This document shows positions 47,429 through 58,520 of a stretch of DNA of 64,000 nt, piece by piece. Every line of letters begins with the position of its first letter. The stretch's first letter is position 1. Below the pieces are notes generated by a model, which saw only the letters and a list, made by a program, of their open reading frames with translations, did no database searches and was not told the DNA's origin. Location of the stretch: positions 16,547,725 to 16,611,724 of the forward strand of contig NC_084808.1 in assembly GCF_963583255.1 (NCBI RefSeq), read 5' to 3'. The position numbers and the translations under genes are program-made. Source of the stretch: Pyrus communis (lineage: Eukaryota > Streptophyta > Magnoliopsida > Rosales > Rosaceae).

Positions 47429-48705
47429 TACCTTTGACCATATGTTCATCCAATTTCACTTTAATAAATTTTTTCTTTTTTCAATCCGAACAATGTAAGC
47501 TTTCATATATACAATTTGAATGATCATGGTCAGGGTCATTCACAGCTGGTACTGATGTATATTTAAACTAACTTAAATAATAGATTAATTTAAGCCAAAT
47601 TAAACTTGTAAGCGCACAAATCAATTGTAGTAAAAATATACAAATACCAAGTCGATCTCACATGAATTGCTTTAACACCAATTTAACCAATTAATTAGGC
47701 TACACTTAATTAAACTAACAAAGGATAGATTAAATTGAATAATTAATTATGGCTAAAACTAACAAGAAATGGAAAAGACGAATAAATAAAATAAACACAC
47801 AACATAAAGGTTTTGAGAAAAAAAAATGAAGCCAAAGGTTATGAATCTACCCATAACAAACCTGTTTCATTTTCCTAAAGCCAACTACTATCTAATTACC
47901 ATGCCAATTTAAAGGATATTCTTTCTAAGGCATGGATTAATTTGTGGTCAGACATCAACTCGTGTATCTCTACATGAGAACTATATTTTATTGGTTAAGC
48001 ATACAATTAAACGCATAAAAACTCATTAAGCGTAGAAGAATTGTATTAATCAAGTAGGACTACCTTAATATTGGTCATCCTCACTAGTTTATCTACTCTT
48101 CTTAATCTTAGTTCCAAATAAACCTAATTAATTGCTCATCCTCATAGATTTATGTAAGTGTCTAGATGCAAAATTTCTAAAGGTGGTTAGTCATTTGAAA
48201 TCTGAGTCTAGAATAACATATGCACAAAGATTAAAGAGTATAACATGACATATAATCAAAGAGCAATTAACAAAGTAATTCGAAAATATTCATGTCATGT
48301 CTTCATTATAAACCTCATAAAATAACTTAGTTACGCATAAAAATAAGTAATAGAACCCGGAATCCATGGATAAGCACATCCCTAAACTCTTATTGCGAAT
48401 TGTGGTGTATGGTAATGGTAAGGTATTATGGTACTATATGGAAGAGAGCTTAGAGAGCCTTATCTACACTAAAAAAACATTAAAAGATTTGTTAGAAACT
48501 CTTCTAAAACAAAACAAATTCCTAAACCATTAATGACACAAACTAGGAAATAATCTTTCTTGGCTTGGGAAACTCGTCGTCTTTCTAGCATGTCTAATTT
48601 ATGGTCGATTCAGCTTTTGAAAAATTCTGGAAAAATAAAAAACTTCTAGCTATATGTCTTGGCTTTCCAAACATTATTGCACGCCACTAGGAAAAATCAG
48701 GAAAG
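47429..48705. other. AT-rich sequence left of the solo LTR
   Basis: Sequence such as GTAAGCGCACAAATCAATTG recalls retrotransposon interior text, but no domain or LTR pair was found. Confidence 0.3.
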
Positions 48706-51179
48706 TGATAGGAGCATATTTAGGCAACTTAGTTGGCTCGTTTTCGTGCATTTATGTTATTAATTCTTGGTTATTTTAATTCTTCAAGCTTCTTTTGTGT
48801 GTTTTCAGGATCATAAGACGTGTTTAACGAAAGGATGCATTGTGGAGCGTTTTGGGGCCTTTTGGAGTACTATTGGGCTAAGGATGGATAGCTTATGCTT
48901 GGAGCCCAAGTGTTGGATGAAATTGAAGGCCTTGTATGCACTTGAGGACACAAAACAATGGCCCTAACCCAATTACATTCACCTTGTCGTGGGCTTAACA
49001 CAAACACCATTCCTTGCCATGTAAGGGGGAGCAATTTGGGTCCATTTTATGCACTTAAACCCTAGCCCAATTACACACCATTGCAGCCAAATCCATTCTT
49101 TGCCATGCACATGCACTTATTCCTCCATAATTACACAACATTGCAGCCACATGCACCAAAAACTACCCATGCCGTGCATTCCCATTCATTTCCAGCTTTC
49201 CACCATTTTTCCTAGCTGTTTTGCACATGCATTCCTTTCATTATTCCATGCATGCACCACCAATTCAGCCACATACACTTATTCCTCCATCATTGCATCA
49301 CAATTCCAACCATGCAGCCACACATTCACCCACATGCACCCTTTAAAACATTCAAACATGCAGCCACATAAACTACATCCTTGCCGTGGCTTTTCCCCTT
49401 CATTTCCAGCCATTCCACATGCATTTCCAACCTAACATTCCCCCTTTAATGCACATGCATTCCCTTCATAAATCAGCCACATGCACACTCAATCACTCAA
49501 CCCTTTGCCGTGCACACCTTGCCACATGCTTTCCAGCTTTCCACCTTCATCATTAAGCCACATTCACTCCCATTTCTATCCCATTAATCACTTAGTCGTG
49601 CATCACACTTCCATTTTCCATATTTTCCCCCATCTTGGCAGCAACACATCCACTCAATTCCAGCACATCCATTCATTCTTTAATCACTAAGCCACATGCA
49701 ACTCTTCATCATTCATCCACCATCCTTTTTTCCCATCATTGCCGTGCACTCCCATCCCATTCCTAGCTGTTTTTCCATCATTATTTCAGCCACATATTCT
49801 TCCATTCCCCCTATAAAAACCCATGCATTCATTCACATATTCATTCATTCTTCCATATTCATAAAATCATCCATACACACCAAAAACTGCCCTTGGTGCC
49901 GTGCCTAGAGGCACCATTCCCTACTAATCCAAACACCATCACTTCCTTCACCATTCCACAAAACCTATCATTCTACGTCATCCATAATCCCCAAAACTCA
50001 CCTTAGACCTTGTGCTACAACAAAGAGGAAGAGAAGCGGGCCTAAACGTTCATACAATTCAAGTTTGAGTTGTTGGAATGTTTAGGTGTTTCTTTTCCTT
50101 TGAATTCAATGTGTAATCTCAATTCTCTTTGTTTTGTAATCATGAGGAACTAAACTCGTTTTAGCCTGGGGATGCATTGAAACCATGATTACATTTATAA
50201 TATGAGTTGATTAAGTCCAGTTGTGATTTCATAAATTGTGAACGCAATTTACTTAACCGTTTGACGGATAACTTATTCTTGTATGTTTATTAGGGAGGCC
50301 TACTTAATTTGCATGCTTGAATTTGGAGCTAGAATATTAGGGTGTTTCACCTAATCGTCACAAACTAATATTCACGAGTAGTTAAGGTTGTTTTCACAAT
50401 CATGTTAAGTAAATTCCTGGCAAGAGTATCATGCTTTTCATAGTTACAAATGCCTTGTCGATGCTTATGATTTCCAAAGAACGTAATGATTCTAACTTGT
50501 ATCTTTATCATACTGTTCATATAGAGAACTTGTTAGGAATAATTTGTTTGCGATGCATATTCATCTAATTCAATGATTCTAGGGAAATCTGAAGGTTAAT
50601 TTAAGCGGACCTAATTAACTTGGAGTGTTGAGGTTCATAGTTTATCGGAAAAGCAACTGGAAATCAATTTATGTTGGAAAGTATCATGTGTGGAGAAGTA
50701 TCCCTTAGCTATTCCATCATCCATTCAATTCTATCACAAATTCATATTTACATTCTGTCTAGTTTATTAACTTGTTTCGTTATTTCAATTTTTGTCAAAT
50801 CAAAACCCCCCTTTACTTTCTTGTTTTTTAGTGCTTAGAATCTGTTTAGTTTATGTTTTAAAGTGTTTTTGAATCAAGCCATAATCTTAAATTCGTCCAA
50901 ATTTGGGTTTAAGGTCAGAAACTGCCTAGTTAGTGTTTTTAGGCAGTTTTGAGTCTTTTGAACTTGTTTTGAGTCTTTTGGTTTGTCTTAGTGTTTTAAA
51001 GATTAGTTTTGCATTCTTTGAGTCTAGTATAGTGTTTTATATCGTGTTTTTACGTTTCATAATCAAATCCAAGTGATTAACAATCCCTCCTAATCCCCGG
51101 TCCAGAACGATCCCTACTTACATACTTACTACAATTGATAAAAAGAGGGTTTAATTTGTGTGCGTATAATCTCGCATCA
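48706..51179 (+). mobile_element. Solo LTR, 2474 bp, perfect 5-bp target duplication
   Basis: Starts TGATAGGAGCATATTTAGGC and ends GTGCGTATAATCTCGCATCA. GAAAG lies directly on both sides (48701-48705 and 51180-51184). The size, TG/CA ends and intact target duplication show a retrotransposon reduced to one LTR by LTR-LTR recombination. Positions 49050-49930 are poor in G on this strand and full of CCACATGCA-like text, which leaves long stop-free runs without protein meaning. Confidence 0.85.
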
Positions 51180-51719
51180 GAAAGCCTTCAAATCTTCATT
51201 CTCTCACATATGTGCAATTCTGATAGGAAACTTCCATGAGATTGATTTGTAAAACTATAGCAAAAAACTTAATAGAGATAATGAAATTTAGACACAATGA
51301 CCTTTAGCCTTCTAACTTCCTTTTATAATTGTCCTAGCATAAAACCTCCTTTGGAAAATCAATTTATCTTTAAAAATGTACTAAGTGCGTAGATTGGCTA
51401 TAATTAAGGAAAAGAAAATAATAAGATTCTTTATAGGCCAATTCCTTAACAAAACATAGAGATAATTGACATGAAAATATGAGAAATAAAATACATATAA
51501 AAACCTACCAAACCTAGTTTTTGCTAGTCCAAGAGCAAAATAAAAAAACACAAAAAGGAAAACAATAGTCCTTCCATAAATTAGCCTTAAAGTAATCTAA
51601 CAAGGGTCACCAAATTTAATAGAATTAAACACTTTTCCAAAAAAAATTAACCAGTACCAATACAATTTACTCGACACGAGTAAGTATATGCAATACCAAT
51701 AAAATTTAGAATAAGATGT
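51180..51719. other. AT-rich spacer right of the solo LTR
   Basis: No gene or bounded element recognised. Confidence 0.4.
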
Positions 51720-52145
51720 TGCGTTTTAGTGTTCGTTTCCTGGTTCCGTTTTTTCTGTCACTCACAGCCTCGTATGCTTCACACTTCACGTGACTCTTGA
51801 TTTTTACATTTGGATTCAGACACTATAATGCAGTGTCCATTTCCTGGTTCTGTTTTTTACATTATTTTTATATTTAGTTTTAGGCACTGCTTGTGTTGTC
51901 TGTTTCCTAGTTTTGTTTTGTTTTTTTTTTTTTTGTATTTTGTTTTTTTTTTCTTCTACATTTTGATTTAGACATTGCATTTTAGTGCATCCCTAGTTTT
52001 GTTTTTTTACATTTTAATTCAGACAATGTGTTGCAGTGTTCGTTTCATTACTCACACGCCTCCTACGCTTCACACTTTGCGCGACTCCTACATTTGGATT
52101 CAAACACTGCAAAACAATGTCCGTTTCCTGGTTTTGAATTGCAGA
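51720..52145. repeat. Irregular tandem repeats
   Basis: Five or six diverged copies of GTCCGTTTCCTGGTTTTG preceded by ACATTTGGATTCAGACACTG-like text, at spacings of about 60-105 bp. Poly-T runs interrupt the array. Confidence 0.6.
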
Positions 52146-53515
52146 CATAAAACTTCGTGCTTTCTCATCTCATCGTCTCTCTCTTGGCAAGCTCATCCAC
52201 TTAATTGGACCAGCTCTCTTCTCAGTGATGGCTTGGACAGACATTTAATCTTCTGTAACATATTTATTCACTGAATAAAGGTGTTTTATATGTTTCCCAT
52301 GTCTTGGGAACTAACCAACCCCGCCCTTGTCCAATAACCATTTTGATGCTTGAGGAAAAAATAACCAAAAGCAGACTTTCTCATAATTTCATTCATAGAG
52401 TCTAAATCTATAGAACTTCAGAACAGAAACTGCAATACAGTGTCTGATATGGGCTTCAATTAAAACATGTCAAAATCCAGTTTGTCTTTCGTCCTCCATC
52501 CTAAACCTCTAACACAAAAAATCAACTTGGAATTTCCAAAAACAAGATCCAAATTGAAAATATATTAAAACTGATTTCAAATTTTCCATTATTTCTCCTT
52601 CCTCCATCACGTCTCTCTCTCTTTGTGCATTCAATCAACAATACCATCCCCTCTTGATCTCACATTTATATTATGAACTTGATTGACAACCGATTGTCCA
52701 ATCAAGAATCTATGAGATTAGCCATGAATTAATGAAATTCAATGGTGGATTGATGAGAAGACGGTGATTAGATTTTCGTGCCTAGTGTTACGATCGAAGA
52801 GGTTTTTATTGATGGGGTTTCAAGTCTTTATTCATGGCTTGCATTGATAAGTATTGGGTTCATCTTCACGTGCAAAAAAGAGAGGTTTTTTGGGAGAGAT
52901 GATCATGGACTTTTTTATGATTTAAGTTGGGGCAAAAAAGTAATTTTATAACTATTTATATAGGCTTGAACCCCATGTGACATTCCTTATTGAACTATGC
53001 CTAATTAACAAAAATATTCATTGATTAGGTCTAAAATAAAAATTGACCATTGATGTATAGTTCATTAGTAGAGTTTTTATTGACTTTTTACCAAATTTCC
53101 TAAAAATTAATAACAAGCATTTAATAATTAATTAAAAATTATTTAAAGTTGCTGTCAAATTTGACAACACTCCCCTTACTGCTAACCATGTTATGCCACA
53201 TTTGAATTGACATTTCGGTTGGAAAACACTTGTGTTGTCTTTTTTTACTGTTATTACTGATGTGAAAATTTTGACATCTCATTTGGAGATACCTTGATGT
53301 AACCCAAATTTAAGTTTATTGTCCTTTCATATATTCAAACTACATATTAACAAAACTCTATTTGTCAACAAAATAGGTAAAAAGACAATTTGGTCTCTTA
53401 TCACTAAATAAATTATTGACAATAATTTAGTTTTGCACAATCTTAATTTATCTTTTTTCCCCTCCCTCACATGTTATCATAACATATATTTGATTTAGAA
53501 AATAAAAAATAAAAG
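52146..53515. other. AT-rich spacer
   Basis: No supported gene. Confidence 0.4.
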
Positions 53516-53635
53516 GAAATTGTTATTAGCACTCCAAAATTCTCATTTGGCACTCCAAACTTTCTATATTTAGAAAGAAAATAACACTTGTGAAGAGTGC
53601 AAATTAAGATTTTTGGAGTGCTAATAACAGTTCTT
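53516..53635. mobile_element. 120-bp foldback MITE, copy 1
   Basis: TTGTTATTAGCACTCCAAAA at the left and TTTTTGGAGTGCTAATAACA at the right pair along nearly the whole element. Confidence 0.7.
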
Positions 53636-53715
53636 AAATAAAATTATAAACCTCTTCCATGTACTTTCTCTTTCACATTTCACTTCAACTTCTCTTTCTT
53701 CCATATATATTTGTA

Positions 53716-53834
53716 GGAATTGTTATTAGCATTCTAAAAATCTCATTCTACACTCCTCACAAGTGTATTTTTCTTTCTAATTATAAATAGTTTAGAGTGC
53801 CAAATGAGATTTTTGGAATGCTAATAACAATTCC
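53716..53834. mobile_element. 119-bp foldback MITE, copy 2
   Basis: GGAATTGTTATTAGCATTCT and its inverted counterpart AGGAATTGTTATTAGCATTC bound it, with TA on each side. It is the same family as the copy 80 bp to its left. Confidence 0.75.
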
Positions 53835-54494
53835 TATATTTTTTTAGATCTTTTGTATTTATACACGTGTAGAGTTCATCTAGTTATTTATAGAAAGAAG
53901 TATTTATATACGCAATGTTTTATTTATTCATTGTAATTTATACCCATGTTTAATTTATTATATGTAACCACTATTTTAATGATCTTGTTGGCTGGTTAAA
54001 ATCAGAAGTTGAAGATCACACCAAAAAAATTCATCATAAACAAGAGAAATATTAAAAAAAAAAAAAACTCCAAATAAGATTGTGGAGGAGAAGAGCTACG
54101 TAGTTCACCAACGAGCGAGAATTTATTGAGTATACCATAAATTGACACGTGGGCTCATGAGGTGTACACTGGAGTGCAGTGTGGGAAGAATCGCATATGC
54201 ATACTATAATAAATTTTTTAATATGTCAAAAATACGGTTGATAAACTAAGTATCATAAACAATTTATTGAAATTTTTTTCTCATGTTTTCCAATCAATTG
54301 TGTTACTGTACCGAACGCGTTTTGGCACAATGTAAAATCTCTAGCACACTACTACCATAGACCTGTATCAAAATGGCGAATCAGCAATACTCACCAAGAA
54401 AGGGGTTAAACTTTGGCAACTTGCCCCGATGAAAGTACGCCATTTTCCCGGTTGGCAAAAATTCAAGGATTATACTTTAATCACTAAAATATAT

Positions 54495-54546
<52 letters not shown>

Positions 54547-54971
54547 CTTAATGATATTTAACATATATTTTATTACTGTAAAAAAATAGAAAACATATTA
54601 CTTAGTTTTCTTTTTTTTTAAAAACAAGTAACACGTGATATTTTTTATTTAACGAAATTCAAAATTAAGCTTCTTTTGTTTTAAAAATGAGTAACACATG
54701 ACATCTTTTCATTTAGCGAAATCCAAAATTGAGCCCAAGTAAAATTCAATGCCCCCGCGTTTCACAATTAAAAGTTCGTTGGGGTAGTTGCATCCTCCCA
54801 TCACCTCCTTCTACCTCTCCTCCCCTTTAAAATCACCACACAACTCTCCTCCCTCTCTAAACTCTCCCCATCAAAGTACACCGTAACTGCTCCATCAAAA
54901 CCTCATAGAAAAAGTTTCAAAATCTTTCCCTTTTGTGAGTTTGACTAGTGTCGTGTTTCTGAGACTGTAAC
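53835..54971. other. KCS upstream region
   Basis: A TA microsatellite runs at about 54498-54543. A tandem duplication of about 62 bp lies at about 54619-54738 (GTAACACGTGATATTTTTTA against GTAACACATGACATCTTTTC). A CT-rich leader precedes the ATG; TTTAAAAT near 54826 may serve as a TATA element. Confidence 0.45.
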
Positions 54972-57961
54972 ATGGCGGTGCAGAATCAGAACCAGGGAGA
55001 GAAATTGAACTTGGGACCTGAGTCAGCAGGAAGTCGCAAACCTGCGCTTCCAAACTTTCTTTTATCAGTGAAGCTCAAATATGTCAAGCTAGGGTACCAC
55101 TACTTAATCTCCAACGCCCTCTACCTCCTACTAGTCCCTCTCCTTGCCGCGGCCGCCGCCCACCTCTCTACGCTCACAGCCGACGACCTCTTCCACCTGT
55201 GGCAGCAGCTCAAGTTCAACTTCGTCTCGGTCACTTTGTGCTCCGGCCTCTTGGTTTTCCTAACCACCGTATACTTCATCACCCGCCCTAGAAAAATATA
55301 CTTGGTGAACTTCGCATGCTACAAGCCCGAGCCGGCCCGTATGTGCACACGTGAGATGTTCATGGAGAGGTCGAAGCTGACGGGCAGCTTCTACGACGAG
55401 AACTTGGCTTTTCAGCAGAAGATTCTCGAGAGGTCTGGCCTCGGGCAGAATACGTACATGCCTGAAGCCGTGATGCGGGTCCCACCGAACCCGTGCATGG
55501 TGGAGGCGAGGAAGGAGGCGGAGATGGTGATGTTTGGAGCGATCGACGAGTTGCTGGAGAAGACTGGGGTGAAGGCTAAGGATATTGGAATTCTGGTGGT
55601 GAACTGCAGCTTGTTCAATCCGACGCCGTCTTTGTCGTCCATGGTTGTGAATCACTACAAGCTTAGGGGGAACGTTGTGAGCTACAACCTTGGTGGGATG
55701 GGTTGCAGTGCTGGTCTCATTTCTATTGACCTTGCAAAGCAGCTTCTCCAGGTTTTTTACTAATTCCTAATTTTTACTTCCTTTTTATATCTAATTTTTA
55801 GTTAATTGTACACTATTTATCTTAATTATCACCTAGTATGGATAATTTTGTTTTATACATGCATGATGACGAATTCACATTAGTGCACTAGGTTATAAAT
55901 AAAATATTAATAAATCATCTTTATATACCTTTTACATACATATAACCTGTAATCGATAACGATCATAAGTTTAAGAAAAGTGCTATTAAACATGTGTGAG
56001 ATTGTTTATGGAATGTCTAAAAAACGCTTTCGACTGTTTTGACACAAATGTTAAAAGTGTTATAGATTATAGAAAAACACTTGTCAAATGCTTCTTTATG
56101 AAGTACTTGAATTTTCAATAAAAATTTCAAACAAATTTATAATAAAATCATTTATAATTGAACCGACTATAAACATAAAAAATAAAAAAAATAAAAAAAT
56201 GTTTAAGTGCTTCCTACAAAAGTATTTCTGAGTTATTTTATTTTATTTTTTTAACTCTCACGTGGTTAATTATATTCAAAATGCATATGCGCACCTGACT
56301 TGTATAGATATATTACCCTTTCACCATAAATAAAGAGATGTGAGAAGTAAATATGTGACATAAATGTGATTGGTGAATATGTATGCTCAATAAATGCTAT
56401 ACACCAATTGCGAGACTACTTTACTAGTTAACAGCATTTCCACATGTCCAGCTGGTTAATTATGTGGGATGTCTTTAAAAGGACGTTTTCTGTCCCCATA
56501 GGGCACAATAAATATATCAAATTCAATGTCTGCAATTGATAACGGAGCAGGATTTTCTTCTTTTTTTTTTCGCTCCCTTTCCCTTTCTCTTTCCTTCCAT
56601 TTGAACGGTCACGTTTAAGTCACGTCAACATCTTATATTAATTTTTTATAACAAGAGAAAGACAAAATAAGAGAATATGAAAGGAGTGGATGGAAGAGGA
56701 TGAAAAAAGGAAGGAAGAGAATCCTAGTCCATTGATAATTGGTTATACTAATCTAAATGAGCTGAGGTATTTTGGGATTTTTCGAATCTTGGTTTTAGAC
56801 TTTGGCTTTTTTGAGGTGAAGAAGTGAGATATGCCTGATAATGGCTAGTTTGATAATATGAATTTTTTCTTTAATTCTAGTTCTAATAGTTAAAAAAAAA
56901 AAAAAATTCATGCCCATATGACGCTTTATGATTGGTTGATGCAATTAAAGGAAACTAAAATGACACATTTGCCCTACATATGACAGTAAAAGGAGGGAAA
57001 ATCCAATTTAGACCATGATAACGAACTCACCACAGGTTACAGTTAATAACTTCTTCACCACGAGCGTCAATTTAAAAGTAGAGTATCATCATGTTGATCA
57101 TGAAAAAAATTGGCTTTGTTTTATTAAGACCCTAAATTGGGTAAAATCATTTCTGAATTTGTACTAATGTAACAGGTGCACCATAACTCTTATGCCCTAG
57201 TGGTAAGCATGGAGAACATCACTCTCAATTGGTACTTTGGCAATGACCGCTCTATGCTTCTCTCCAACTGCCTCTTTCGAATGGGCGGCGCGGCCATCCT
57301 CCTCTCCAACCGTTCCTCTGACCACCGCCGCTCAAAGTACCAGCTCATGCACGCGGTCCGCACGCACAAGGGTGCAGACGACAGGGCATATAATTGCGTA
57401 TTCCAAAAGGAGGACGACACGAAAAGAGTCGGCGTTGCTCTCTCGAAAGACTTGATGGCTGTAGCTGGTGAAGCCCTAAAAACCAACATCACCACACTTG
57501 GTCCAATAGTCCTCCCCATGTCAGAACAACTCCTGTTCTTTGCTACTTTGGTGGCAAGAAAGGTGTTCAAGATGAAGAACATCAAACCCTACATCCCGGA
57601 TTTCAAGCTGGCGTTTGAGCACTTCTGCATTCACGCCGGAGGGAGAGCGGTGCTGGATGAGATCGAGAAGAACCTTGAGCTCAGCGACTGGCACATGGAG
57701 CCATCGAGGATGACTCTCTATAGGTTTGGGAACACTTCAAGCAGCTCATTGTGGTACGAGCTGGCTTACTCTGAGGCCAAGGGAAGAGTCCGAAAGGGAG
57801 ACAGGATGTGGCAAATTGCGTTCGGGTCAGGGTTCAAGTGCAACAGCGCGGTGTGGAAGGCGTTGAGGACTGTTAAACCAACTAAGGAGAAGAACCCTTG
57901 GATTGATGAGATTCATGAGTTTCCTGTAGAGGTGCCTAAAGTGTCGGCCGTTGCTTCTTAA
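54972..57961 (+). CDS. KCS11: 3-ketoacyl-CoA synthase, KCS11-like
   Basis: The condensing enzyme of the ER fatty-acid elongase joins malonyl-CoA to long acyl-CoAs, the rate-setting step for very-long-chain fatty acids of waxes, cutin-linked lipids and sphingolipids. Exons 54972-55751 and 57176-57961 join to 521 residues. Two N-terminal membrane segments (about 45-66 and 84-104) precede the FAE1/CUT1-type condensing domain. Catalytic Cys245 (GGMGCSAG), His413 (FCIHAGG) and Asn446 (RFGNTSSS) keep the spacing known from FAE1 (223, 391, 424). The C-terminal [20 protein letters not shown] is close to KCS11. Exon 2 starts with GTG (Val), read through the splice, so it is not a separate gene. The 1.42-kb intron contains a dispersed MITE. 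The frame is intact. Confidence 0.94.
56550..56723. repeat. Dispersed foldback MITE inside the KCS intron
   Basis: Shares TTTGAACGGTCACGTTTAAG, TCACGTCAACATCTTATATT and AATTTTTTATAACAAGAG with 23285-23452. Ends GGATTTTCTTC and GAAGAGAATCC are inverted. The insertion lies about 450 bp from the acceptor. Confidence 0.7.
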
Positions 57962-58520
57962 CTAAACCTCGTATATTTTGAGGAGGCATATTGTGTGATT
58001 TAATTGTGTTTCTGTACGATGATTTATTTAAATGTAATTCTATCGCAACGTTGGCTGTTGCGTATGATTAAACATCACTACAACTGATTAGTGGGCCAAA
58101 ATCTAGTCTCAAAAGTTGTTCTATCCCAACATAGAAATGAACAGGGCAAAATGCTCGTCACGAAATTTCGAAATTCCTATCAAGTTGCAAACCCTACGAA
58201 TTCGAACAAAAGTCTCAATCTAACAAGGTCGACTGAAAACAAGCAACCGAATAGAGTGCATGGTCTCAGACACGTTCTATAGAGTATACAACACAATCAG
58301 AACCGAAACATCTCTACACAGAACAACAGTTTAGTTTCTCATTAAAAAAAACCTTGCAAATTACGTAAGGGAGTATTTGAAGGGGAGTACCACTTAAGGA
58401 TCTGACTAAATTTTCTTAAGACAACTGCTACAAACATTAGATCCTAGACTTACTTGTCAGCAGGCGAACAATCCGATACTTTTTATACAGAGAAAATTCA
58501 TCAGAGGACACAATTATTAG
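57962..58520. other. Convergent 3' ends of KCS and LFR
   Basis: Contains the KCS 3' UTR (to about 58080) and the LFR 3' UTR (from about 58300, minus). The two genes converge with about 560 bp between stops. Confidence 0.5.

Noticed and set aside
49049..49908. Chain of His/Pro/Ser-rich open frames
   Set aside because: They result from the G-poor composition of the solo LTR core; no domain and no continuity between frames.
55260..55655. 131-residue minus-strand frame
   Set aside because: His/Arg-rich shadow of the GC-rich KCS exon 1.
57176..57961. Exon 2 of KCS as a separate gene starting at 57176
   Set aside because: The first codon is GTG directly after a CAG acceptor and the frame continues exon 1; the catalytic His and Asn need the Cys of exon 1.
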